A model generated the notes under the pieces. It searched no databases and had not been told where the DNA came from. It saw nothing but the letters and a program-made list of their open reading frames with translations. Positions 1 to 5,691 of a DNA stretch of 5,962 bases are shown here, in pieces. Source of the stretch: Gammaproteobacteria bacterium (lineage in GTDB: Bacteria; Pseudomonadota; Gammaproteobacteria; UBA5335; SLRW01). Both the position numbers and the translations under genes were made by a program. Where the stretch lies: NCBI GenBank assembly GCA_007130745.1, contig SLRW01000104.1, forward strand, positions 1 through 5,962. The letters run 5' to 3'. The first letter of the stretch is position 1, and each line of letters starts with the position of its first letter.

Positions 1-197
1 AGAAGAACATCCCGCAGGTGGCCTTCTCGCTGGAACAGGCCCTGCAGTCGCTGGATGAGGACCGCGAGTTCCTCAAGGCGGGCGGCGTGTTCAGTGACGA
101 CCTGATCGACGGCTACATCGAGCTCAAGATGGAAGAAGTCACGCGCCTGCGCATGGCCGTGCATCCGCTCGAGTTTGATATGTACTACAGCGTCTGA
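1..197 (+). CDS. glnA: Glutamine synthetase type I, C-terminal 64 residues (5' truncated)
   Basis: Glutamine synthetase makes glutamine from glutamate, ammonia and ATP in the cytoplasm and is the central nitrogen-assimilation enzyme. Only the C-terminus is present: the first complete codon is at position 3 and the TGA stop is 195-197. The visible peptide carries the family's closing signatures: IPQVAFSLEQAL, DREFLKAGGVFSDDLID and the terminal HPLEFDMYYSV, which closely matches the enteric ending HPVEFELYYSV. The active-site loops, the adenylylation tyrosine and the promoter lie upstream, outside the window. A strong terminator 29 bp after the stop ends the unit, so glnA is not read through into ntrBC here. 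The assignment is secure from the C-terminal motif alone. What cannot be seen is whether the full enzyme is regulated by adenylylation. Confidence 0.97.
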   Translation, partial: KNIPQVAFSLEQALQSLDEDREFLKAGGVFSDDLIDGYIELKMEEVTRLRMAVHPLEFDMYYSV

Positions 198-226
198 AGT
201 CTTCGCGGCTTTCGCATGCACCAGAG

Positions 227-253
227 ACGCCCCCGCTTCGGGGGCGTTTTTTT
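227..253 (+). terminator. Rho-independent terminator of glnA
   Basis: An 8-bp perfect stem, ACGCCCCC (227-234) with GGGGGCGT (240-247), encloses the 5-nt loop GCTTC and runs directly into seven T residues (247-253). It begins 29 bp after the glnA stop codon. This is a textbook intrinsic terminator and should insulate glnA from everything downstream. Confidence 0.94.
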
Positions 254-259
254 GTGGGG

Positions 260-532
260 ACGTGTTACGTGATTACGTGGTTAGGTGATTACGTCGCGGG
301 ACGGAGCGTTGCAGAGCTGACGGCTTTGGCGTACGCGCCGATATCGGGTTTGAGTTGCCGCGGAATGGGCGCGAAATGTAATTTACTGGGGGTGTTTGTT
401 GTGACTGGAGCCTGTCGGGATGGGTTTGTGGTGCGGTCAGGTGGGATAAAAGCCTTACCCATGAAGAGCATGAAGAACATGAAGGGTCAGAGGGGGGGTG
501 ATACCGTCGTCCCCGCGAAGGCGGGGGCCCAG
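260..532 (+). repeat. Composite 3'-end repeat, copy 1 (downstream of glnA)
   Basis: It starts 6 bp after the glnA terminator T-run. In order it has: four 7-8 bp tandem units of type ACGTGRTT (260-290); a core at 291-343 that aligns without gaps to copy 3 (41 of 53 positions identical by eye) and contains TTGCAGA and a GGCG/CGCC mini-hairpin; about 110 bp with no counterpart in the other copies; ATGAAG at 461, 470 and 479, spaced exactly 9 bp; and a REP-like hairpin (505-532). It is oriented with glnA transcription. I do not recognise it as a named element. Confidence 0.7.
505..532 (+). repeat. REP-like palindrome, GC-rich variant
   Basis: The stem CCCCGC (511-516) pairs with GCGGGG (521-526) across the loop GAAG, flanked by GTCGT and CCCAG. 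It belongs to the widely dispersed extragenic type that reads GTCATTCCCGCG...CGGGAATCC in many proteobacteria. It faces the hairpin at 551-578, giving a head-to-head, BIME-like pair separated by 18 bp. Such palindromes are commonly spread by REP-associated tyrosine transposases (family knowledge); none is encoded in this window. Confidence 0.75.
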
Positions 533-550
533 GGGGCTTCGGGGCATTTC

Positions 551-578
551 TGGATTCCCGCCTGCGCGGGAATGACGA
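551..578 (-). repeat. REP-like palindrome, canonical variant
   Basis: The perfect 8-bp stem ATTCCCGC (554-561) with GCGGGAAT (566-573) closes the loop CTGC. On the minus strand it reads CGTCATTCCCGCGCAGG, the same text as at 5910-5926. It is the inner end of composite copy 2 and the partner of the palindrome at 505-532. Confidence 0.8.
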
Positions 579-720
579 GAAGCGCTAAATGCCTGGTTAC
601 CACTGCGCTAACCGAACCCCCGAGCTACCCGGACATCCGCCCCCAGGACATCAGCCACCCCCAACAATCCCCCCTTCATGAGCTTCATGCTCTTCATGGT
701 TAGCTTTTTGGGGTTTTTAT
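561..720 (-). repeat. Left arm of a ~160-bp long-range inverted repeat
   Basis: The reverse complement of this segment aligns end to end with 5764-5926. By eye there are about 14-16 substitutions and two single-base indels, so roughly 90% identity. The arms enclose about 5.04 kb holding the ATPase gene, the DUF4124 gene, ntrB and ntrC. Confidence 0.85.
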
Positions 721-825
721 CTGGCGTCCATTTCGCGGCCGATTATTTACGGCCTGTCGGCGCGCGCCAGGGTATTCCGGTCTGCAACGCGCTGTCCCGC
801 GACTTAAGACCTTAGACTTTAGACG

Positions 826-840
826 CCGCGCTACGCGCGG
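826..840. other. GC-rich palindrome directly after the ATPase stop
   Basis: CCGCGC (826-831) and GCGCGG (835-840) form a perfect 6-bp stem with a 3-nt loop, starting at the base after the ATPase stop codon on the minus strand. No T-run follows, so it does not qualify as an intrinsic terminator. It could stabilise the mRNA end or be chance in GC-rich sequence. Confidence 0.4.
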
Positions 841-2319
841 TCACGCTTTAACCGTTCTCTCGCTGGCCCAGTCTCGCAGGCGCTGCAGGGGCTCGCTCAT
901 GACCACGGCCAGGGGGCGGGTGTGGCTGATTTCCTCGAGGATGTGGGCGGTTTCAAGGGCGCTGTCCTGCTCATGAGCCAGATACAGGGCCGAGACGACG
1001 GCCTGCTCGATTTCGGCGCCGGAGAATTCCTCGCTGGCTTCGGCCAGGGCCTGCAGATCGAAATTCGCGGGATCGAAATCACGCTTTTGCAGGTGAATGG
1101 CGAAGATCTCGGCGCGAATCTCGGTGTCGGGCAGGTCGACGAAAAAGATTTCGTCGAGGCGGCCCTTGCGTACCAGTTCGGGCGGCAGTTTGTCGATGTT
1201 GTTGGCCGTGGCGACCACAAACACAGCCGCCCGATTCTCTGCCATCCAGGTTAACAGGTGGCCCAGAATGCGCTGGGATACGCCGCTGTCGCCGCCGCTG
1301 TCGCCCACGGCTTTTTCAATTTCGTCTATCCAGAGCACACAGGGGGCCATAGCGGCGGCGGTCTGCAGGGCCTCGCGCAGGTTGCGCTCACTCTCGCCGT
1401 GGTACTTGTTGTAGAGCGTACCCATATCCAGCTGCAGCAATGGCAGGCCCCACAGGCCGGCTACGGCCTTGGCGGCCAGGCTCTTGCCGCCGCCCTGCAC
1501 GCCGGTGAGCAACATGCCGCGCGGGGTGTCGAGGGTGTTGTCGGGGTCCAGAAAGGCGCGCCGGCGGCGGTGCACCCAACGGCGCAGATTATGCATGCCG
1601 CCGACTTCGGAAAACTGTGCTGTGTCGTAGGTAAAAGCCAGCGCCCCGCCACGGTCCAGCAGTTCATACTTGGCCTGCATCACGGCCGGCAGGTCGGACT
1701 CGGTAATTGCGCCATCGGCGTGGATGATCTGGCGTGCCAGTCGGCGCACATCCCAGGCTGTCAGGCCGCTGAGATTGTTCACCAGCCGTTCGATAATCTC
1801 GCGGCTGGCGCGGACCCGTTGCCCGTTGTTGTCACTGGCATACTGTCGCGCCTCCTCATGCACGATGTCACGGATGGCGTCACTGTCCGGCAGGGCGGGG
1901 GAAAAGCGACCGATCAGTTTGCGCAGCTCCTGGGGGTAATCGGCCTGATGACTGACCAGCACCACGGTGTGGGGAATGCTGGTGTGGTTAAGCGCAATTT
2001 CCTTGAGCAAACGAACATTGACCGGATCTTTGAGATAAGGATGAAAATCCGGCACGAACCAGACCATGGCCTGGCTGGATTTCAGCACATGACGCAGGAA
2101 ATCAGCCGGCTCGGTGGTGTTGTCGAAATAATCCATATCCTGGATATCAATGCGACGGGCACCGGTGGTGACACTCCAGTGGGCCAGCGGCCGGCCCAGG
2201 ACAGGGATCAGCCGTCTAAACATCTCCAGTGCGCGCTGTTCCTCCCGCGTTTGTACCGCGATTAATGGCACCTGCGAGCGCAGCAGAACCTCCAGATCAT
2301 GAATGTCATCCGTGGCCAT
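841..2319 (-). CDS. Ycf46-like AAA+ ATPase
   Basis: A 492-residue cytoplasmic AAA+ protein, about the usual length of the Ycf46 family. Residues 1-225 form a family-specific N-terminal region (LRSQVPLIAVQTREEQRALE near the start). A single AAA+ module follows: Walker A GVQGGGKS (273-280), Walker B CVLWIDE (327-333, with D332 and E333), sensor 1 around ATANN (370-374), candidate arginine fingers in VRKGRLDE (R384, R387), and a sensor-2 helix at FSGAEIEQA (432-440). All nucleotide-handling motifs look intact. The start at 2319 was chosen because AAGGAG lies 5 nt upstream; a start nine codons earlier has no such site. Family members occur in cyanobacteria and red algal plastids, where a cyanobacterial one has been linked to photosynthesis and CO2 use. 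The substrate here is unknown. The gene converges on glnA, diverges from the DUF4124 gene, and appears monocistronic. Confidence 0.9.
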   Translation of the reverse strand: MATDDIHDLEVLLRSQVPLIAVQTREEQRALEMFRRLIPVLGRPLAHWSVTTGARRIDIQDMDYFDNTTEPADFLRHVLKSSQAMVWFVPDFHPYLKDPVNVRLLKEIALNHTSIPHTVVLVSHQADYPQELRKLIGRFSPALPDSDAIRDIVHEEARQYASDNNGQRVRASREIIERLVNNLSGLTAWDVRRLARQIIHADGAITESDLPAVMQAKYELLDRGGALAFTYDTAQFSEVGGMHNLRRWVHRRRRAFLDPDNTLDTPRGMLLTGVQGGGKSLAAKAVAGLWGLPLLQLDMGTLYNKYHGESERNLREALQTAAAMAPCVLWIDEIEKAVGDSGGDSGVSQRILGHLLTWMAENRAAVFVVATANNIDKLPPELVRKGRLDEIFFVDLPDTEIRAEIFAIHLQKRDFDPANFDLQALAEASEEFSGAEIEQAVVSALYLAHEQDSALETAHILEEISHTRPLAVVMSEPLQRLRDWASERTVKA

Positions 2320-2447
2320 GCAGACTCCTTGTTGAGTGAACGTCACCAGCGACGGGATAGTCTAATACACCATGCAAGGTCGCGGCAGCATCATCTGGAT
2401 GTTACGGGCCGCTTGCGAAGGACACGGCGCAGGATTATTGTGGAGCC
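2320..2447. promoter_or_regulatory. Divergent promoter region between the ATPase and DUF4124 genes
   Basis: Both genes must be transcribed outward from this 128-bp gap, or nearly so. I find no convincing sigma-70 pair on either strand. On the minus strand TATTAG near 2370 has no -35 partner. On the plus strand TTGCGA (2413-2418) and TATTGT (2436-2441) are 17 bp apart but would start transcription on the start codon itself. No NtrC palindrome or sigma-54 sequence is visible. Confidence 0.4.
2325..2330 (-). promoter_or_regulatory. Shine-Dalgarno site that sets the ATPase start
   Basis: On the minus strand AAGGAG lies 5 nt before the ATG at 2319-2317. The alternative ATG nine codons upstream would place this site inside the coding region. 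Its extra peptide MTFTQQGVC has no family resemblance, so the inner start is preferred. Confidence 0.8.
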
Positions 2448-2963
2448 ATGAAATATTTACTGCTTATGTTGTTGATGGTGCTGCCGCCCGTAGCGATAGC
2501 CGGGGATCAGATCTGGCGCTGGGTCGATGATGAAGGCACCGTGCATTTCAGCGATGAGTACCGGGAAGGCGCCGAAGAGGTGCAGCGCCGGGCATTGCCT
2601 ACCATGCAAGCTCCACCGGCGGCCCCGCGTCGAGATGCGCCGCCCCGGGAACAGCGTCCGCGCTATGAATCACTTCGTATTGCGAGCCCTGAAACAGATG
2701 ATGTGATCCTGGCCAATGACGGCCGTATTCCGGTGGTGGTAGAAGTCTCCGATAGCCTGAGCACCGGTCATCGTATTGTGATCCTGCTTGATGGGGAGGA
2801 AGTCGCCCGCGGCGCCAGTGCCACGTTGACCGACGTGCGTCGTGGCAGTTATACCTTGCAGGCGGTGATTCAGGATCAGCAGGGGCGCGAAATTGCCGCC
2901 TCGGAAGCCATTCCTTTCCACGTGCGTCAGCATTCCCGACTCTATTCGCCCTCCGCGCCCTGA
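2448..2963 (+). CDS. DUF4124 domain-containing secreted protein
   Basis: A 171-residue protein predicted to be exported. A signal peptide covers residues 1-18: a lysine at position 2, a leucine/methionine-rich core and a VAIA-GD cleavage site after A18. The DUF4124 motif follows at once: IWRWVDDEGTVHFSD at residues 22-36. Residues 50-72 are proline- and arginine-rich and probably an unstructured linker. Residues 95-160 alternate beta-like stretches with the pattern ILLDGEEVARG...GSYTLQAVIQD, which resembles a small immunoglobulin-like sandwich; this is inferred from pattern only. DUF4124 genes are known near ntrBC in pseudomonads and other gammaproteobacteria, but their role is unknown. GGAG sits only 2 nt before the ATG, a short spacing; the signal peptide nevertheless supports this start. 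It may be transcribed together with ntrBC, 208 bp downstream, since no terminator is visible between them. Confidence 0.88.
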   Translation: MKYLLLMLLMVLPPVAIAGDQIWRWVDDEGTVHFSDEYREGAEEVQRRALPTMQAPPAAPRRDAPPREQRPRYESLRIASPETDDVILANDGRIPVVVEVSDSLSTGHRIVILLDGEEVARGASATLTDVRRGSYTLQAVIQDQQGREIAASEAIPFHVRQHSRLYSPSAP

Positions 2964-2984
2964 GCTCAATCCCGCCGGGGGCTA

Positions 2985-3001
2985 TGCACCATCCCTGTGT
3001 T
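2985..3001 (+). promoter_or_regulatory. Possible weak second NtrC site
   Basis: A perfect left half-site TGCACC (2985-2990) is followed after 5 bp by a poor right half TGTGTT (3 of 6 match GGTGCA). It abuts the strong site at 3002-3018. Centre spacing is 17 bp, unlike the 32-bp spacing of the tandem enhancer of enteric glnA, so co-operative binding on one DNA face is doubtful. Confidence 0.25.
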
Positions 3002-3018
3002 GCACTATATTGGTGCAA
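3002..3018 (+). promoter_or_regulatory. NtrC-binding palindrome (enhancer) upstream of ntrB
   Basis: TGCACTATATTGGTGCA matches the NtrC consensus TGCACC-N5-GGTGCA at 11 of 12 defined positions. It is centred at 3010, about 140 bp upstream of the start site predicted from the -24/-12 element at 3124-3139. Enteric glnA enhancers lie at about -108 and -140 (established knowledge). The site therefore suits activation from a distance by NtrC-P. Its centre also contains TATATT, so NtrC could at the same time block a sigma-70 promoter there. Confidence 0.75.
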
Positions 3019-3037
3019 TGATGCGGGCCGTGGCTGA

Positions 3038-3050
3038 ATCAAGGCCGTGT
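3038..3050 (+). promoter_or_regulatory. Candidate IHF-binding site
   Basis: AATCAAGGCCGTG matches the IHF consensus WATCAANNNNTTR except at one base (G for the first T of TTR). It lies between the NtrC palindrome and the sigma-54 promoter, where IHF typically bends the DNA. There is no flanking A/T tract and the consensus is loose, so the call is tentative. Confidence 0.3.
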
Positions 3051-3123
3051 TCGGAGTCCGTAACCCGGCAGCTTGCCCGCCTTTTTCGGGTTCGCGGGCG
3101 ATTGCAGCACATTGCCCCTGAAC

Positions 3124-3139
3124 TGGTCCGGTTCTTGCA
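3124..3139 (+). promoter_or_regulatory. Predicted sigma-54 (-24/-12) promoter of ntrBC
   Basis: TGGTCCG-N4-TTGCA, compared with the consensus TGGCACG-N4-TTGCW, keeps the invariant GG (3125-3126) and GC (3137-3138) at the correct spacing. Ten of twelve defined positions match. Transcription would start near 3150. The start codon at 3172 would then have a leader of about 22 nt with a ribosome-binding site, whereas an ATG at 3151 would be essentially leaderless. Confidence 0.6.
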
Positions 3140-3158
3140 AGGATCAGGGTATGCGCAC

Positions 3159-3164
3159 AGGGAG
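3159..3164 (+). promoter_or_regulatory. Shine-Dalgarno site favouring the GTG start of ntrB
   Basis: AGGGAG lies 7 nt before GTG 3172. The rival start ATG 3151 has AAGGA (3139-3143) at the same spacing, but that overlaps the -12 element and would be missing from a sigma-54 transcript. Transcripts from further upstream could use either start. Confidence 0.5.
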
Positions 3165-3171
3165 CCATGCA

Positions 3172-4254
3172 GTGATCCACCCACCTCAACAAACCATGCT
3201 GCTCGATAGCCTGACCACAGCGGTTCTGCATATCGATGAGCAGATGCGTGTCTGCTACATGAATGCGGCCGCCGAAGACCTGTTTGGTGTCAGTGCCCGT
3301 CAGCACACCGGCCAGCCGCTGACCAGCATGCTGCCCCATGCCGCCGGGATGTGTCGCCGCCTGGAACAGGCCCTGCTTCACCACGAAGGTTGCACCGAGC
3401 GAGAGGCCAGGCTGTCGCTGGGCGAGCGTGAGCCGCTAATCGTGGATTACACCGTGACCCCGTTGCTGGGTCAGGGAGTCAGTGGCTTGCTGGTGGAAAT
3501 TGTGCATCTGGACAGGCAGTTGCGGATTTCCCGAGAAGAAAATCTGATCGCCCAGCAACAGGCTTCGCGTGCTGTGGTGCGTGGCCTGGCTCACGAAATC
3601 AAGAATCCGTTGGGTGGGCTGCGTGGGGCGGCGCAATTGTTGTCACGCGAACTCGATGATCCGGATTTGCAGGAATACACCCGAATAATCATGGGTGAAG
3701 CGGATCGTCTTAAACAGCTGGTCAACAATCTGCTTGGTCCCAATCGCCCACCCAACAAGCAGGCAGTGAATATCCACCAATTGCTTGATCGTGTGCGCAC
3801 CCTGGTGGAGGCCGAAGGTCATGACGGCCTGGTGTTTGAAAGTGATTATGATCCCAGTCTGCCGGAGCTTCAGGCCGACCCGGATCAGCTTATACAGGCC
3901 TTGCTCAATATCGTGCGCAATGCGGTAGAAGCCCTGGCCGCACAGATACAGCGGGGCCAGCCGGCGAGGATACTGTTGCGCACCCGGGTACAGCGACAGA
4001 TTACCATTGCCCAGCACAGGCATCGTCTGGTGGTGCGCGTGGACGTAATCGACAATGGGCCCGGTATCCCGGCGGAGTTTCTGGACAATATCTTCTATCC
4101 CATGGTGACCGGCCGCGCCGAAGGCACGGGGCTGGGCCTGAGTATTGCCCAGGATCTGGTCAACCGGCAGGGCGGGCTGGTGGAGTGCACCAGCAAACCC
4201 GGGAATACCTGTTTTACTCTGCTATTGCCCCTGGAGAGCCCCCATGAATCCTGA
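3172..4254 (+). CDS. ntrB: Nitrogen regulation sensor histidine kinase NtrB (NRII)
   Basis: A cytoplasmic two-component kinase/phosphatase that, under control of PII, phosphorylates or dephosphorylates NtrC. From the GTG at 3172 it has 360 residues, in line with family members of about 350-360. Residues 9-115 form the PAS domain (LLDSLTTAVLHIDEQMRVCYMN). The H box GLAHEIKNPLGG carries the phospho-acceptor H141. The family-typical LLGPNRPP follows at about 187-194. The catalytic domain shows the N box NIVRNAVEA (246-254), G1 DNGPGIP (294-300), the F-box region FYPMVTG (308-314) and G2 GTGLGL (318-323). No membrane segment is present, as expected. The ATG at 3151 (367 residues) is the main alternative start; a TTG at 3073 would put the promoter inside the gene. 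The last 11 bp overlap ntrC, implying translational coupling. Confidence 0.96.
   Translation: MIHPPQQTMLLDSLTTAVLHIDEQMRVCYMNAAAEDLFGVSARQHTGQPLTSMLPHAAGMCRRLEQALLHHEGCTEREARLSLGEREPLIVDYTVTPLLGQGVSGLLVEIVHLDRQLRISREENLIAQQQASRAVVRGLAHEIKNPLGGLRGAAQLLSRELDDPDLQEYTRIIMGEADRLKQLVNNLLGPNRPPNKQAVNIHQLLDRVRTLVEAEGHDGLVFESDYDPSLPELQADPDQLIQALLNIVRNAVEALAAQIQRGQPARILLRTRVQRQITIAQHRHRLVVRVDVIDNGPGIPAEFLDNIFYPMVTGRAEGTGLGLSIAQDLVNRQGGLVECTSKPGNTCFTLLLPLESPHES
4233..4238 (+). promoter_or_regulatory. Shine-Dalgarno site of ntrC inside ntrB
   Basis: GGAGAG lies 5 nt upstream of the ATG at 4244, counted from its last base, within the final codons of ntrB. It fixes the ntrC start, whose next residues lead straight into the receiver domain. 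The in-frame start 33 codons earlier gives a peptide unlike any receiver domain. Confidence 0.75.
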
Positions 4255-5686
4255 GCGCGAAGACCGCATTCATGTGTGGATCATTGATGATGACCGCTCT
4301 ATTCGCTGGGTGCTCGAACGCGCCCTGCGTGCTGCCGACATGGTGGCGCAAAGCTTCGACAGTGCCGGCGGGGTGGTGGAAGCGCTGCGTCAGCAATCCC
4401 CGGATGTGGTGATTACCGATATCCGTATGCCGGGGACCGATGGTCTGGCCCTGCTGGAACGGATTCGTGAGCATGACCCGGATATGCCGGTCATCGTGAT
4501 TACCGCGCATTCAGACCTCGACAGCGCCGTGCAGGCCTATGAAGGTGGCGCCTTTGAATACCTGCCCAAGCCTTTTGATGTGGACGAAGCGGTAGAACTG
4601 GTGGAGCGGGCCTGGAAACAGCGCAAGGAACAGGCGGCCCCGAACACGGTGCCAGCCTCCGAGAGCACGGATTTTTCCGCCATTATCGGCGAGGCGCCGG
4701 CCATGCAGGAGGTTTTCCGTGCCATTGGCCGGCTAACCCGCTCGAATATCACGGTGATGATTACCGGCGAATCAGGCACGGGCAAGGAGCTGGTCGCCAG
4801 TGCCTTGCATCGCCACAGTCCTCGCGCCGGGAAACCCTTTATCGCGCTCAATACTGCCGCCATCCCGCGCGATCTTCTGGAATCTGAGCTTTTCGGGCAT
4901 GAGCGAGGCGCATTTACCGGCGCCCAGGCCAGGCGTCAGGGGCGCTTTGAGCAGGCCGATGGGGGCACGCTGTTTCTGGACGAAATCGGGGATATGCCGG
5001 CCGAGTTGCAAACTCGCTTGCTGCGGGTGCTGGCTGATGGCCAGTTCTACCGCGTAGGCGGGCATACGCCGGTACAGGTGGATGTGAGGATTATTGCCGC
5101 CACCCACCAGGATCTGGAACAGGCCGTGCGTGAAGGCCGCTTCCGTGAGGATCTGTTTCACCGGCTGAATGTCATCCGCGTGCATGTGCCGCCGTTGCGT
5201 GAGCGTAGTGAGGATATCCCCCTGTTGTTACGCCATTTCCTGGCCAGCGCCGCGCGTGAATTGCAGGTGGAGCCGCGCTTGCTGAGGTCCGAGGTTGAAC
5301 AGCACCTGGCTGGCCTGCCCTGGCCGGGCAATGTGCGCCAGCTGGAAAACACCTGCCGCTGGCTGACGGTGATGGGCTCCGGCCGGGAAATCCACATGGA
5401 AGACCTGCCCCCCGAGCTCAAGCCCGGGACGACGCCAGCCCCGGAGGCCAGTCCGGCACACGCCAATGGTGACTGGCAGCAGGATTTGCGCCGCTGGGCA
5501 ACGCAACAGCTCAATGACGGCGCCGAGGGTCTGCTCGACAACGCCACGCCGGAGTTTGAGCGCATTATGCTGGAGGTTGCTCTGGCCCATACCGGCGGTC
5601 GCCGCCAGGAAGCCGCCAAACTGCTCGGCTGGGGCCGCAACACCCTGACCCGCAAAATAAAAGAGTTGGGAATTAAAGCGTTTTAG
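4244..5686 (+). CDS. ntrC: Nitrogen regulation response regulator NtrC (NRI), sigma-54 activator
   Basis: A 480-residue enhancer-binding protein; the E. coli protein has 469. The receiver domain (about 8-125) has the acidic pocket D15/D16, phospho-acceptor D59 in VITDIRMPG, T87 and K109 in LPKPF. The AAA+ domain (about 145-385) has Walker A GESGTGKE (175-182), the sigma-54 contact loop GAFTGA (222-227), Walker B GTLFLDE (241-247) and arginine-finger candidates R301 and R307 in FREDLFHRL. A proline/alanine-rich linker (394-408) leads to a Fis-type helix-turn-helix at about 447-475 (TGGRRQEAAKLLGWGRNTLTRKIKEL). Every catalytic motif is intact. When phosphorylated it oligomerises on TGCACC-type sites and drives open-complex formation by sigma-54 polymerase, typically at glnA and PII/ammonium-transport genes. 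It probably controls its own operon through the site at 3002-3018. No intrinsic terminator is visible after the stop. Confidence 0.98.
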   Translation: MNPEREDRIHVWIIDDDRSIRWVLERALRAADMVAQSFDSAGGVVEALRQQSPDVVITDIRMPGTDGLALLERIREHDPDMPVIVITAHSDLDSAVQAYEGGAFEYLPKPFDVDEAVELVERAWKQRKEQAAPNTVPASESTDFSAIIGEAPAMQEVFRAIGRLTRSNITVMITGESGTGKELVASALHRHSPRAGKPFIALNTAAIPRDLLESELFGHERGAFTGAQARRQGRFEQADGGTLFLDEIGDMPAELQTRLLRVLADGQFYRVGGHTPVQVDVRIIAATHQDLEQAVREGRFREDLFHRLNVIRVHVPPLRERSEDIPLLLRHFLASAARELQVEPRLLRSEVEQHLAGLPWPGNVRQLENTCRWLTVMGSGREIHMEDLPPELKPGTTPAPEASPAHANGDWQQDLRRWATQQLNDGAEGLLDNATPEFERIMLEVALAHTGGRRQEAAKLLGWGRNTLTRKIKELGIKAF

Positions 5687-5691
5687 GTTTT

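Larger units (their letters stand above)
551..824 (-). repeat. Composite 3'-end repeat, copy 2 (downstream of the ATPase gene)
   Basis: Read on the minus strand, that is in the direction of the ATPase gene, it has: tandem 7-bp units of type GTCTAAR (about 824-806); the conserved core (805-754), which lacks 2 nt inside its mini-hairpin loop; about 36 bp unique to this copy (including the block TAAATAATCGGCC); the AAAAACCCCAAAAAGC block (718-703); ATGAAG units at 697-692, 688-683 and 679-674, spaced 9 bp; a G-rich stretch; and the REP palindrome. From 720 to 561 it is nearly identical to copy 3 in inverted orientation. Confidence 0.75.
254..840. other. Gene-free intergenic region of 587 bp made of repeats
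   Basis: This stretch separates the convergent 3' ends of glnA and the ATPase gene. I see no credible coding sequence. The 149-codon open frame from 254 to 703 runs through tandem repeats and two REP hairpins and reads PAKAGAQ and WIPACAGMT, the usual translation artefact of such repeats. The content is two copies of one composite repeat, one on each strand, meeting tail to tail at a pair of REP hairpins near 505-578. About 110 bp (350-460) in the first copy show no recognisable motif. Confidence 0.8.

Noticed and set aside
260..298. CRISPR array from the short tandem units after glnA
   Set aside because: The units are 7-8 bp and directly adjacent, with no spacers; they are simple tandem repeats.
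254..703. 149-codon open frame after the glnA terminator
   Set aside because: It runs through tandem repeats, ATGAAG units and both REP palindromes. Its PAKAGAQ and WIPACAGMT peptides are the usual artefact of translating such repeats, and it has no ribosome-binding site.
461..703. Segment with ATGAAG terminal inverted repeats as a small transposon (MITE)
   Set aside because: The apparent ends are better explained as two composite repeats facing each other. No target-site duplication is visible around them.
600..710. Integron attC site suggested by GCTAACC and GGTTAGC motifs
   Set aside because: The motifs do not have the spacing or paired R/L box structure of attC, and no gene cassette or integrase is present.
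1258..2265. 335-codon plus-strand open frame opposite the ATPase gene
   Set aside because: It is the complement of the Walker and N-terminal regions of the ATPase. Long antisense frames are common in GC-rich genes, and the protein has no domain signature.
2413..2441. Sigma-70 promoter TTGCGA-N17-TATTGT for the DUF4124 gene
   Set aside because: The -10 is poor and transcription would begin at the start codon, leaving no ribosome-binding site.
3031..3046. Second sigma-54-like sequence TGGCTGA...GC
   Set aside because: Only the TGGC and the -12 GC match; the -12 block is AGGC rather than TTGC. The element at 3124-3139 is far better.
3075..3099. GCCCGC/GCGGGC stem with T-rich loop as a terminator or attenuator before ntrB
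   Set aside because: The loop is 13 nt and contains the T residues, and no T-run follows the stem. It is more likely chance in GC-rich sequence.
2599..3384. 261-codon minus-strand open frame across the DUF4124 and ntrB genes
   Set aside because: It is antisense to two well-supported genes and to the NtrC/sigma-54 region, and its protein has no recognisable motif.
3073..4254. Longer ntrB starting at TTG 3073
   Set aside because: The added 26 residues would contain the -24/-12 promoter, do not resemble NtrB N-termini, and have no ribosome-binding site.
4145..5686. Longer ntrC starting inside ntrB at 4145
   Set aside because: The extra 33 residues are an out-of-frame reading of the ntrB C-terminus. 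ATG 4244 has a good ribosome-binding site and leads straight into the receiver domain.
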